Notes: generated by a model from the sequence alone, not told the origin. 18,268 nt of DNA from an uncultured Prevotellaceae bacterium (GCA_947306845.1 CAMZHP010000025.1:1-18268), one strand, 5' to 3'; positions 6,483 to 14,466 are shown, counted from the first letter of the stretch. Translations and numbers: made by a program.

Positions 6483-9098
6483 ATGAGATATATCAGGCAT
6501 TTCCTTGTGGCCTTGGCGCTTGCCGTTGCAGGCACCGCCACCGCACAGGAGAAAATCATCAATCCCGACATCTCGTATGCGGGCATACCCAGAACCTTCA
6601 CCGTGGGCGGCATCAACGTCTCGGGCGTGGAGGGATATGAAGACTTCATGCTGACAGGCATCTCCGGACTCACCGTGGGAAGCACCATCACCGTGCCCGG
6701 CAGCGATATCACCGACGCCGTGAAGAAGTACTGGCGCCACGGTCTGTTCTCACAGGTCGCCATTTCCGCCGACTCCATCGTCGATGACAAAATTTACCTG
6801 CACATCTCTCTCAGCACAAGGCCCAGGGTATCGACCATCAACTACATCGGACTGAAGAAGTCGGAGCGCGAGGACATGGAGGCCAAGCTGGGTCTGCTCA
6901 AAGGTAGTCCGCTCACCCCCAACCTCATCGACCGCTCACGCATCCTCGCCAAGAGATATTTTGATGACAAGGGCTACAAGAACGCAGAGATCACCATCAC
7001 CCAGCGCGACGACGTAGCCAACAAGAATCAGGTGATCCTTGACTTTGAGGTGGACAAGAAAGAGAAGATGCGCGTGAGGCAGATCATCATCGACGGCAAT
7101 GACCAGCTCAACGATAAGAAGCTCAAAGGCGGATTCTTCTCCAAAGGCGCTTTTGCCAAGACCCACGAGGCCGGAAAATTCGCCAACATCTTCAAGTCGA
7201 AGAAATTCACTCCCGAACGGTGGAAGGAAGACAAGCAGAAACTCATTGATAAGTACAACGAATACGGATTCCGCGATGCCGCTATCCTCGAGGACAGCGT
7301 ATGGAACGCAGACGAGAAGCATGTCAATGTATATGTCAAGGTGGATGAGGGTCAGAAATACTACCTGCGCAACATCAACTGGGTGGGCAACACCGTCTAT
7401 ACCACCGATTACCTCAGCCGCATCCTGGGCATGAGCAAGGGTGATGTCTATAACCAGAAACAACTCAACAAGCGACTCACCGAGGACGATGATGCCGTCG
7501 GCAACGAATACTGGAACCACGGCTATCTGTTCTACAGGCTCGAACCCACCGAGGTGAACATCGTGGGCGACTCCATCGACCTGGAGATGCGCATCACCGA
7601 GGGCACACAGGCACATATCAACCATGTGCGCATCAACGGCAACGACCGACTGTATGAGAACGTGGTGCGCCGCGAGCTACGCACCAAGCCCGGCGACCTC
7701 TTCTCGAAAGATGCCCTGCAACGTTCCGCCCGTGAGCTTGCCTCCATGGGACATTTCGACCCCGAGAAAATCGACCCAAAAGTGGAGCCCAACTATGAGG
7801 ATGGCACCGTGGACATCAACTACAACCTGGAGCAGAAATCCAACGACCAGATAGAGTTCTCGCTCGGTTGGGGACAGACAGGTGTCATCGGGCGCGTCGG
7901 CCTGAAGCTCAACAACTTCTCCATCCGCAACCTGTTCAACAAGAACCGCGAGCACCGTGGCATCATGCCTATCGGCGACGGCGAGGTGCTCTCCATCGGC
8001 GCACAGACCAACGGTACGTACTATCAGTCGTACAACGCCTCCTACTCCACCGAATGGTTTGGTGGCAAGCGCCCCATCCACTTCAGCGTGGGCGCCTACT
8101 ACTCAAAACAGACCGACATCTCGAGCACCTACTACAACTCGGCCTACCGCTACAGCTATTACAACTATCTCTACGGCGGCTATGGCAGCAGCTACTACAA
8201 CAACTACGAGAGCTACTACGACCCCGACAAATATGTGAAGTTGCTCGGTGTGTCACTCGGATGGGGCAAGCGCCTCCGCTGGCCCGACGACTACTTCTCA
8301 CTCTCGCTCTCGCTCGGATTCACCAGGTATATGCTCAAGAACTGGAACTACTTCCTCGTCACTTCCGGCAACTGCAACAACCTCTACCTGAATATCGGTC
8401 TCAACCGTACCTCGACCGACAACCAGCTCTTCCCACGCCGCGGTTCGGAATTCTCGGCTTCGGTCACCATCACCCCGCCATGGTCGGCTTGGGACAAGAA
8501 AGACTACCAGTATCTCGCCACCGACTACCGCTCCGCCACCTACACCCAGGAACAGCAGGAGAAGTACCGCTGGATAGAATACCACAAGTGGAAGTTCAAG
8601 TCACGCACCTACACCGCGCTGACTGGCGGCAACAAATGCTTCGTGCTCTCCACAAGAGTAGAACTGGGTATCCTCGGTTACTATAACAAATACAAGAAGT
8701 CGCCCTTTGAGACCTTCTATGTGGGTGGCGACGGCATGAGCGGCTACTCCACAGGATATGCAGAAGAGACCATCGGTCTGCGTGGTTACGACAATGGCTC
8801 GCTCACACCCTCGGGAGCCGCAGGCTATGCCTACGACCGTCTCTCACTCGAGCTCCGCTACCCGTTCCTGTTGGGCAACACCACCATCTACGGTCTCGGA
8901 TTCATCGAAGCTGGTAATGCCTGGACCGACCCGAAGAAGTTCAACCCCTTCGAGCTGAAACGCTCTGCAGGTGCCGGTGTGCGCATCTTCCTCCCGATGG
9001 TGGGTCTGATGGGTATCGACTGGGCCTACGGCTTCGACACCGTCTGGGGAAGAAAAGGCGGTTCGCAGTTCCACTTCGTCCTCGGACAGGAGTTCTAA
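6483..9098 (+). CDS. bamA: Outer-membrane protein assembly factor BamA
   Basis: BamA is the outer-membrane Omp85 barrel that folds and inserts other barrel proteins. The 871-residue product has a signal peptide (ending TATAQ), then five POTRA-like units beginning near residues 32, 113, 195, 293 and 377. Examples are VRQIIIDGNDQLNDKKLKGG and LRNINWVGNTVYTTDYLSR. The barrel starts near 456 (EFSLGWGQTGVIG). The conserved L6 motif appears as LRGY (Arg767), and the protein ends in FHFVLGQEF, a normal C-terminal beta-signal. An unusual segment, residues 537-584, has 17 tyrosines in 48 residues and probably forms a long hairpin or extracellular loop. The POTRA region also has extra insertions compared with the E. 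coli protein (810 residues). Gene order uppS-bamA-skp supports the call. Confidence 0.96.
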   Translation: MRYIRHFLVALALAVAGTATAQEKIINPDISYAGIPRTFTVGGINVSGVEGYEDFMLTGISGLTVGSTITVPGSDITDAVKKYWRHGLFSQVAISADSIVDDKIYLHISLSTRPRVSTINYIGLKKSEREDMEAKLGLLKGSPLTPNLIDRSRILAKRYFDDKGYKNAEITITQRDDVANKNQVILDFEVDKKEKMRVRQIIIDGNDQLNDKKLKGGFFSKGAFAKTHEAGKFANIFKSKKFTPERWKEDKQKLIDKYNEYGFRDAAILEDSVWNADEKHVNVYVKVDEGQKYYLRNINWVGNTVYTTDYLSRILGMSKGDVYNQKQLNKRLTEDDDAVGNEYWNHGYLFYRLEPTEVNIVGDSIDLEMRITEGTQAHINHVRINGNDRLYENVVRRELRTKPGDLFSKDALQRSARELASMGHFDPEKIDPKVEPNYEDGTVDINYNLEQKSNDQIEFSLGWGQTGVIGRVGLKLNNFSIRNLFNKNREHRGIMPIGDGEVLSIGAQTNGTYYQSYNASYSTEWFGGKRPIHFSVGAYYSKQTDISSTYYNSAYRYSYYNYLYGGYGSSYYNNYESYYDPDKYVKLLGVSLGWGKRLRWPDDYFSLSLSLGFTRYMLKNWNYFLVTSGNCNNLYLNIGLNRTSTDNQLFPRRGSEFSASVTITPPWSAWDKKDYQYLATDYRSATYTQEQQEKYRWIEYHKWKFKSRTYTALTGGNKCFVLSTRVELGILGYYNKYKKSPFETFYVGGDGMSGYSTGYAEETIGLRGYDNGSLTPSGAAGYAYDRLSLELRYPFLLGNTTIYGLGFIEAGNAWTDPKKFNPFELKRSAGAGVRIFLPMVGLMGIDWAYGFDTVWGRKGGSQFHFVLGQEF

Positions 9099-9102
9099 AG
9101 AC

Positions 9103-9147
9103 GCTCCCCAACCCTCCCAAAAAGGAGGGAGCAAAAAAATGGGGGTG
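9103..9147. repeat. GC-rich palindromic intergenic repeat after bamA
   Basis: Two stems compete: CCCTCC (9112-9117) with GGAGGG (9124-9129), and GCTCCC (9103-9108) with GGGAGC (9127-9132). An A-run and GGGGGTG follow. There is no T-run on the plus strand, so it is not a standard intrinsic terminator. It resembles the hairpin at 10309-10341. The remaining AT-rich sequence to 9212 may contain the promoter for the OmpH genes, but I found no good TAnnTTTG match. Confidence 0.65.
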
Positions 9148-9212
9148 TGAAGATGAGATTTTGAGAATTTTGTACTCTATTTAATTAGTATTCATTACAA
9201 ACAGATAATAAG

Positions 9213-9728
9213 ATGAAAAAAATGGTCCTTATGAGCCTGATGGCGCTGATGGCGCTGACGGCGAGCGCACAGAAATTTGTGTTGATCGACATGGATTATA
9301 TTCTCAAGAACATCCCTGCCTACGAGCGTGCCAATGAGCAGCTCAATCAGGTGTCGAAGAAATGGCAGGCTGAGGTGGAGGCCCTGAATACAGAAGCAGC
9401 CACCATGTACAAGAACTACCAGAACGAGGTGGTGTTCCTCTCCCAAGACCAGAAGAAAAAGCGTCAGGAAGACATTATGAACAAGGAAAAGGAAGCCAGC
9501 GACCTGAAGCGCAAGTATTTCGGTCCCGAGGGTGAGCTGTTCAAGAAGCGTGAGAGCCTCATGGGTCCCATCCAGGATGAGATCTACACGGCCGTGAAGG
9601 ACATCTCAGAACTACGTGGCTACTCATTGGTTCTCGACCGCGCCAGCAATGCCGGCATCATTTTCGGCTCACCGAAAATCGATATCAGCAACGAAGTCCT
9701 CGACAAGCTGGGCTACTCTTACCAGTAA
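9213..9728 (+). CDS. OmpH/Skp-family periplasmic chaperone, copy 1
   Basis: Skp-type proteins hold unfolded outer-membrane proteins in the periplasm before BamA receives them. This 171-residue copy has a signal peptide (MKKMVLMSLMALMALTASAQ), followed by KFVLIDMDYILKNIPAYERA, the typical first strand and helix of the OmpH fold. A long charged coiled coil runs over about residues 40-125, and the C-terminal strands include YSLVLDRASNAGIIFGSP. The signal region is encoded by near-perfect 9-base tandem repeats (ATGGCGCTG) around 9240-9257. It is the first of three tandem family members. The family is clear; the particular client proteins are unknown. Confidence 0.92.
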   Translation: MKKMVLMSLMALMALTASAQKFVLIDMDYILKNIPAYERANEQLNQVSKKWQAEVEALNTEAATMYKNYQNEVVFLSQDQKKKRQEDIMNKEKEASDLKRKYFGPEGELFKKRESLMGPIQDEIYTAVKDISELRGYSLVLDRASNAGIIFGSPKIDISNEVLDKLGYSYQ

Positions 9729-9806
9729 CCCCCTCAGATGTCACAAATGAAGATGTCGCCAACAGATATCAAAACAAACATTATATAACAATTTAAACAA
9801 AGAGAA

Positions 9807-10304
9807 ATGAAAAAAGTTTTTTTAATGCTGATGTTGTTCGCTCCCATGGTTGCTTTCGCCCAGAAGTTCGGACATGTTGACACCCAAGCCATCATTCAGT
9901 CACTGCCCGAGTTCGCCCGTGCCAATGGCGAGATTGAGGCTGTAGGCAAGCAATACGAAAATGAGCTGAAGGCTTCGCAGGAAGAGCTCCAGCGTCTGGC
10001 TGATGACTACGACAAGAAGAAGAGCTCGATGAACGCCACCCAGCAGCAGGAGCAGGAAGCCAAGCTCCAGGAGATGTATACACGCATCCAGCAGCAGGCA
10101 CAGCAAAACCAGCAGGAGTTCCAGAAAGCTCAGCAGGACAAGCTGCAGCCCATCTTCACCAAGGTGCGCCAGGCCATTGAGACCGTGGGCAAGACCGGCG
10201 GTTATGTGTATGTGATGGAGACCGGCAGCGTGCTCTACATCAACGACACCATCAGCAAGGACCTCACCTCAGAGGTGAAGGCTCAGCTGGCCAAGATGAA
10301 GTAA
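9807..10304 (+). CDS. OmpH/Skp-family periplasmic chaperone, copy 2 (Gln-rich coiled coil)
   Basis: This second copy has 165 residues: a signal peptide (MKKVFLMLMLFAPMVAFAQ), the OmpH opening KFGHVDTQAIIQSLPEFARA, a long helical hairpin about 45-120, and the closing strand GYVYVMETGSVLYIND. The coiled coil is very rich in glutamine (about residues 75-110), unlike copies 1 and 3, where Glu and Lys dominate. The 78 bases between copies 1 and 2 (9729-9806) are AT-rich toward the start codon; I see no promoter there. Co-transcription with the other two copies is likely. Confidence 0.93.
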   Translation: MKKVFLMLMLFAPMVAFAQKFGHVDTQAIIQSLPEFARANGEIEAVGKQYENELKASQEELQRLADDYDKKKSSMNATQQQEQEAKLQEMYTRIQQQAQQNQQEFQKAQQDKLQPIFTKVRQAIETVGKTGGYVYVMETGSVLYINDTISKDLTSEVKAQLAKMK

Positions 10305-10308
10305 GAAC

Positions 10309-10341
10309 CTCCCCCATCCCCTCCAATGGAGGGGGGGGGAG
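10309..10341. repeat. GC-rich hairpin with a nine-G tract between OmpH copies 2 and 3
   Basis: An inner stem CCCCTCC (10318-10324) with GGAGGGG (10328-10334) closes a three-base loop. It is extended by an outer stem CTCCCCC (10309-10315) with GGGGGAG (10335-10341), with only AT (10316-10317) bulged. All 14 pairs are Watson-Crick. The right side includes nine consecutive G (10331-10339). The 3' end GGGAGCAAA, partly beyond the stem, is shared with the element at 9103-9147. It lies 17 bases before the start codon of copy 3, and no T-run follows. Confidence 0.75.
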
Positions 10342-10358
10342 CAAACAACGCCATCAAT

Positions 10359-10859
10359 ATGAAGAAATTCAGCATCCTATTACTGACCCTGCTGCTCCCG
10401 CTTCTGGCGGGGGCACAGGTGAAGCTAGGCTATTTCAGCTATGAGGAGGCATTTGTCTCCATGCCCGAGTATGCCATCGCCCAAGCCAATCTCAAGGACC
10501 TGCGTGCCAAATATGATGCTGAGACCAAACGTGTCGAGGAGGAGTTCAACCGGAAATATGAGGAGTTCCTTGAGGGCCAGAGCGACTTCGCTCCCACCAT
10601 TCTTCAGAAGCGCCAGACCGAGCTTCAGGAACTTCTCAAGAAGAATGTGGCATTCAAGGCAGAGGCAGCCAAACTGCTAAAGCAGGCCGAGACAGAAGCC
10701 TATGCTCCTCTCCGCGAGAAGCTGGGCAAGGTGATTGCCAAGATTGGCGAAGAGGGCGGTTATGCCTTCATCCTCAACACCGACGGCGACGCCTGTCCTT
10801 ACATCAATCCAGAGATGGGCGAGGACGTGTCGGCAGCCATCAAGGAGGCCCTGCGATGA
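10359..10859 (+). CDS. OmpH/Skp-family periplasmic chaperone, copy 3
   Basis: This third copy has 166 residues from the ATG at 10359, which gives a normal signal peptide (MKKFSILLLTLLLPLLAGAQ). The in-frame ATG at 10326 would place twelve residues encoded partly by the poly-G hairpin in front of it and is less likely. The mature protein starts VKLGYFSYEEAFVSMPEYA, then a charged coiled coil about 45-125, then GYAFILNTDGDACPYINPE. It keeps the fold but is only distantly similar to copies 1 and 2. The last four bases overlap the start of murI (ATGA), so the two are probably translated together. Confidence 0.92.
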   Translation: MKKFSILLLTLLLPLLAGAQVKLGYFSYEEAFVSMPEYAIAQANLKDLRAKYDAETKRVEEEFNRKYEEFLEGQSDFAPTILQKRQTELQELLKKNVAFKAEAAKLLKQAETEAYAPLREKLGKVIAKIGEEGGYAFILNTDGDACPYINPEMGEDVSAAIKEALR

Positions 10860-11692
10860 GTAGGCTGCCCATGGCTCCGGGACCCATCGGTGTCTTCGAC
10901 TCCGGCTATGGTGGACTGACCATTCTCAAGGGCATCCGCGACCTGATGCCACAATATGACTACATCTACTTGGGAGACAATGCGCGCGCGCCCTATGGCA
11001 CGCGCTCTTTTGACGTAGTCTATGAGTTCACACGTCAGGCCGTCGTCCACCTCTTTGAGCTGGGCTGCCATCTCGTGGTGCTGGGTTGCAACACGGCATC
11101 GGCCAAGGCGTTGCGCTCCATCCAGCAGAACGACCTTCCCCATCTCGACCCCCAGCGGCGCGTGCTGGGCATCATCATTCCCACTGCCGAGGTGGTGGGC
11201 CAGCTGACCCAGAGCCGTCATGTGGGCATCCTTGCCACCGAGGGAACCATCCGCAGCGGCAGCTACGGAATGGAGATCCAGAAACGGTTTCCCGACATCC
11301 AAGTGACGGGGCAGGCGTGCCCCATGTGGGTGCCGTTGGTGGAGAACAATGAGACGGACAATCCCGGAACCCATTTTTTTGTCCAGAAAAGCTTGGAGCA
11401 GCTGATGGGACAGGATGAGGCCATCGACACCATCATCCTGGGCTGCACCCATTATCCCATTCTCCTCCCCGTCATTAAGAGCCATGTGCGCAGCGACGTC
11501 CATGTCATTTGCCAGGGAGAATATGTGGCTAGAAGCCTCAGTGATTACCTGAGGCGCCATCCCGAGATGGACATGCGTTGCAGCAAAAACGGCAAAGTGC
11601 GCTATCTCACCACCGAAAACGCAGAAAAATTCTCTGAGAACGCTACTATTTTCCTCAGCGAGAGAATCGAAGTGGAGCACATCAGCCTTTAA
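10856..11692 (+). CDS. murI: Glutamate racemase
   Basis: MurI converts L-glutamate to D-glutamate for peptidoglycan in a cofactor-independent, two-cysteine reaction. The 278-residue protein shows the motif GVFDSGYGGLTIL (Asp15, Ser16), LGDNARAPYGTRS, the first catalytic cysteine in LGCNTASAKALR (Cys78) and the second in ILGCTHYPIL (Cys197, with His199). Length is as expected. The start overlaps the stop of OmpH copy 3 by four bases; Met6 would be an alternative start. The stop codon overlaps that of the convergent permease gene on the minus strand. Placement at the end of the bamA-skp cluster ties cell-wall precursor supply to outer-membrane assembly. Confidence 0.96.
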   Translation: MSRLPMAPGPIGVFDSGYGGLTILKGIRDLMPQYDYIYLGDNARAPYGTRSFDVVYEFTRQAVVHLFELGCHLVVLGCNTASAKALRSIQQNDLPHLDPQRRVLGIIIPTAEVVGQLTQSRHVGILATEGTIRSGSYGMEIQKRFPDIQVTGQACPMWVPLVENNETDNPGTHFFVQKSLEQLMGQDEAIDTIILGCTHYPILLPVIKSHVRSDVHVICQGEYVARSLSDYLRRHPEMDMRCSKNGKVRYLTTENAEKFSENATIFLSERIEVEHISL

Positions 11693-12924
11693 CTCACCAG
11701 CCTCTTGCTGAGATGCCTCACAGGATACCAGACGGCGATCCACCCCACCACCAATACAGTGACAAACACGAGTGCGATGTCGGAGGCATGGACACTCACC
11801 GGATAGGCATCGACGACAAACGACCCGCTGCTCCTGCCTAGCGAGACCACCCCGAACTGAATCTGTATCCAGCAGAGCAGCAGTCCCAGAATAATGCCCA
11901 GCACTGCTCCTGCTACTGCGATCATGCGGCCCTCGAACATGAAGATCTGCGAGATCTGCTTGTTGGACGCGCCGAGGTTGCGCAGCGTCACCACATCTTC
12001 CTTCTTGTCGATGATGAGCATCGAGAGCGACCCGATGATGTTGAAACTAGCCACCATCAGGATAAAAGTCAGAAAGACGTATGCGATGAGCTTTTCGATG
12101 TTCATGATCTTGTAGGTGTCGGCCTGCTGCTCATAACGGTCGAGCACCTTGTATTTCTCACCCGCCAGCTCCCGTATATTCCTCTTCACCGCATCGAGAT
12201 TGCTCCCTGGCTTCAACCTCAGTTCCAGCGTCGAGAGCATCCCCTGTTGTCCGAACAGATTGCGGGCGAAGCTGATGGAGGTGACGATGTAGTCGCGGTC
12301 GTATTTCGACTGATTGACGGCAAACACCTCACCCAGCGACAGCAAAGAGTCCTCAGTGAAAGCCCCTTCAGGGTTGGACATGTCGAGCTGTCCCTCACGC
12401 TCCGGGGCATAGATGTGCAGGAAGTCGTTCCACTGGGCACCCGTCCCGAGCGACTGCGCCAGGCGGATGCCCGGCACGCCATATTCCAGATTGGCGACAT
12501 GCAGCTGCACCTCGCGACCCGCGTCGGGATAGAGGATTTCCCCGAAATGCGTCAGCTGGCAGAAGTTGTCGTCCACACCCTTGACCATCACCATCGCCTG
12601 CCGGTCATGATAGATGGCCATGGCCTGGTCCTCCACGCTCTCCATCGCCACCTCCACCTCGGGCAGGTTGCGGATCTGCGTGAGGATGGGGTCATCGGCA
12701 GGCACGGTCTTTCCCTTGGCGGGCACCACCTTGAGCTGCGGATCGAAGGAGGTGAAGAAAGAGGCCACCAGGTCGTGGAAGCCATTGAACACGCTCAGCG
12801 TGACCACCAACGCCATAGCCGCCACCGCCACCCCCAGGACAGAGATGGCGCTGATGAGATTGATGGCGTGTGTGCTCTTCTTTGAGAAGAGGTATCTCCT
12901 TGCTATATAGAACGGGAAATTCAT
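11689..12924 (-). CDS. FtsX/LolC-E type ABC transporter permease
   Basis: The 411-residue inner-membrane protein has the MacB/FtsX layout: one N-terminal membrane helix (about 20-45, starting near NLISAISVLGVAVAAMALVV), a large periplasmic domain (about 50-280), and three C-terminal helices near 284-308, 332-356 and 381-403. The N-terminus (FYIARRYLFSKKSTHAINLI) is like that of LolC/LolE, which extract lipoproteins from the inner membrane. No ATPase partner (LolD) gene lies in the window, so the partner must be elsewhere. It is the last gene of the aroQ-OMT-rbfA operon, 19 bases after rbfA. The role in lipoprotein release is inferred from the family; other FtsX-like functions remain possible. 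Confidence 0.88.
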   Translation of the reverse strand: MNFPFYIARRYLFSKKSTHAINLISAISVLGVAVAAMALVVTLSVFNGFHDLVASFFTSFDPQLKVVPAKGKTVPADDPILTQIRNLPEVEVAMESVEDQAMAIYHDRQAMVMVKGVDDNFCQLTHFGEILYPDAGREVQLHVANLEYGVPGIRLAQSLGTGAQWNDFLHIYAPEREGQLDMSNPEGAFTEDSLLSLGEVFAVNQSKYDRDYIVTSISFARNLFGQQGMLSTLELRLKPGSNLDAVKRNIRELAGEKYKVLDRYEQQADTYKIMNIEKLIAYVFLTFILMVASFNIIGSLSMLIIDKKEDVVTLRNLGASNKQISQIFMFEGRMIAVAGAVLGIILGLLLCWIQIQFGVVSLGRSSGSFVVDAYPVSVHASDIALVFVTVLVVGWIAVWYPVRHLSKRLVS

Positions 12925-12943
12925 GCGATACCGTCCTGCCGGA

Positions 12944-13279
12944 CTATTTCTTCAGCAGTTCGTCGATGTGGTCGATATAGTCGAGTGAGTCATCGATGAA
13001 GAACCGCAGTTCGGGAATGATGCGCAGCTGGTTGCGCACACGGGTACCCAGTTCATAGCGGACGCTCTTCACGTTGGCATTCACATTCTCGATGATTTCC
13101 TCGCCCTTTTCCGAAGGGAACACGCTGAGGTAGGCCGTGCAGATGCTCAGGTCGGGTGACACACGGCAGCGGGTGACGCTGATCATCACGCCACGCATCA
13201 TCCGTGTCTGCGACTGGAATATCAGACTCAGTTCCTTCTGCAGCAGTCGGGCTATTCTGTTTTGTCTTGTCTCTTGCAT
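12944..13279 (-). CDS. rbfA: Ribosome-binding factor A
   Basis: RbfA helps mature the 30S subunit and 16S rRNA 5' end and is needed in the cold. The 111-residue protein has the small KH-like fold of the family: QNRIARLLQKELSLIFQ at the N-terminus, VTRCRVSPDLSICTAYLSVFP as the central strands, then VRYELGTRVRNQLRIIPELRFFIDDSLDYIDHIDELL, a conserved RbfA ending. It sits 19 bases after the methyltransferase gene and 19 before the permease gene. The rbfA-permease order is common in Bacteroidetes. A ten-base palindrome (GCATATATGC, 13276-13285) covers the start codon; I give it no function. Confidence 0.95.
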   Translation of the reverse strand: MQETRQNRIARLLQKELSLIFQSQTRMMRGVMISVTRCRVSPDLSICTAYLSVFPSEKGEEIIENVNANVKSVRYELGTRVRNQLRIIPELRFFIDDSLDYIDHIDELLKK

Positions 13280-13298
13280 ATATGCTTTTTCTTCAAAT

Positions 13299-13964
13299 CT
13301 ATCTTATTGATTCTTGTTTCTCTTTTTCAATGCGTCTTATGATTGTCAATCCGTCGCGCAGCGGTAGCATCACTTTCTCTACCCTGGCATCGGAGGCCAG
13401 ATGGTCGTTGAATGCCCTGATGCCTTGTGTCTGCGCATCATGGTCGTAGGCAGAATCGGTCACATGCCCGTCCCAAAGGGTGTTGTCAGCGATGATGAAG
13501 GCTCCGGGGTTGGTCACCCGCATCGCCATCTCATAAGCCTCCACATAGGTGCGCTTGTCGCCGTCAAGGAAGACGAGGTCGAAGGTGATGCCCAACTGGG
13601 GTGCCTCGATGATCGCGTCGCCGATGCGGAAATCGATACGGTCAGCCACGGGGGAGTTGTCTATCCACGGACGGGTGAAGTCCTCCAGTTCATCATCTAT
13701 CTCGAAGGTATAGACCATTCCTCCTGGTGGAAGTCCCTCGGCCATGCAGATGGCGCTGTAACCGCTGAACGTGCCCACCTCGAGCACCCGTCGGGGCCTG
13801 ATCATCTCCACGAACATTTTGAGCAAACGCCCTTGCAGATGTCCGCTGGCCATCCGTCCCGCCAGCAGATGGATGTTGGTGGCACGCCACAGCCGGTGCA
13901 GATAGTCGCCCTCGGGGTCGATATGACCGAGGATGTACTCCTCGATGGATGTTCCCTCGCTCAT
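13299..13964 (-). CDS. SAM-dependent O-methyltransferase (COMT / class I type)
   Basis: The 221-residue cytosolic protein belongs to the small divalent-metal-dependent O-methyltransferases related to catechol and caffeoyl-CoA methyltransferases. The SAM site is seen in VLEVGTFSGYSAICMA near residue 60 and the acidic TFEID after the next strand. The metal-binding residues are in LVFLDGDK and IIADNTLWDGHV. The N-terminal helices (YLHRLWRATNIHLLAGRM) fit the family. The substrate is unknown; tRNA hydroxyuridine methylation (TrmR) is one known role of close relatives. Its start overlaps the aroQ stop by four bases (ATGA), so translation is probably coupled. Confidence 0.88.
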   Translation of the reverse strand: MSEGTSIEEYILGHIDPEGDYLHRLWRATNIHLLAGRMASGHLQGRLLKMFVEMIRPRRVLEVGTFSGYSAICMAEGLPPGGMVYTFEIDDELEDFTRPWIDNSPVADRIDFRIGDAIIEAPQLGITFDLVFLDGDKRTYVEAYEMAMRVTNPGAFIIADNTLWDGHVTDSAYDHDAQTQGIRAFNDHLASDARVEKVMLPLRDGLTIIRRIEKEKQESIR

Positions 13965-14386
13965 CTGCCCATCGCCTTGATGGCCTCGACAGCCAACCTG
14001 TAGGAGTCGAGTCCGAATCCGCAGATGACGCCATGGCAGGCACTGCTGATCATCGAGTGGTGGCGGAACTCCTCCCGGCGGTGCACATTGGAGATATGCA
14101 CCTCAACGACCGGACTCTTCAGCGAGCGGATGCAGTCGTGCAAGGCGATGCTCGTGTGGGTGTAGGCTCCTGCGTTGAGCACGATGCCGTCGGCCTCGAA
14201 GCCCACCTGCTGCATCCTGTCGATGAGCTCACCCTCGACATTGCTCTGATAGTAACCGATCTCCACATCGGGATAGGCCGCGCGCAACCTGTTCAGGCAG
14301 GTTTCCATCGACTCGCTGCCATAGATGCCAGGCTCACGCATCCCGAGCAGATTGAGGTTGGGTCCGTTGATGATTTCTATTCTCAT
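13961..14386 (-). CDS. aroQ: Type II 3-dehydroquinate dehydratase
   Basis: AroQ carries out the third step of the shikimate pathway, dehydrating 3-dehydroquinate. The 141-residue product has the whole family pattern: INGPNLNLLGMREPGIYG with Arg17 and Tyr22 of the active site, QSNVEGELIDRM, LNAGAYTHTSIALHD and EVHISNVHRREEFRHHS with catalytic His97. Length is normal for the dodecameric type II enzyme. It is the first gene of a four-gene minus-strand operon and is divergent from xerD with 65 bases between the starts. Confidence 0.96.
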   Translation of the reverse strand: MRIEIINGPNLNLLGMREPGIYGSESMETCLNRLRAAYPDVEIGYYQSNVEGELIDRMQQVGFEADGIVLNAGAYTHTSIALHDCIRSLKSPVVEVHISNVHRREEFRHHSMISSACHGVICGFGLDSYRLAVEAIKAMGR

Positions 14387-14401
14387 TTTGAAATTATTTA
14401 T

Positions 14402-14409
14402 TATCTTTG
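14402..14409 (+). promoter_or_regulatory. Possible -7 box for xerD
   Basis: TATCTTTG fits TAnnTTTG and lies 42 bases before the xerD ATG at 14452, with a predicted transcription start near 14416. There is no TTTG at the proper -33 distance; the nearest (14387-14390) leaves only 11 bases. The downstream location rules out the upstream in-frame ATG at 14407 as the start of XerD. Confidence 0.45.
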
Positions 14410-14434
14410 CAGGGCACTCGCCGCATTAGTGCCG

Positions 14435-14466
14435 CAAATTTAAGAAAAAACATGCAGTCAGACAAG
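14435..14466 (-). promoter_or_regulatory. Possible promoter for the aroQ operon
   Basis: Read on the minus strand, TAAATTTG (14442-14435) matches the -7 consensus, preceded 20 bases upstream by CTTG (14466-14463), a one-base variant of the -33 box. Transcription would start near 14428, about 40 bases before the aroQ start codon. The -33 part lies inside the first codons of xerD. Confidence 0.45.

Noticed and set aside
5975..6790. 271-codon minus-strand frame across uppS and bamA
   Set aside because: Covers the ends of two secure genes and shows no domain; a shadow frame.
9103..9147. Rho-independent terminator after bamA
   Set aside because: The stem is followed by A, not T, on the transcribed strand, and alternative stems compete; kept as a repeat instead.
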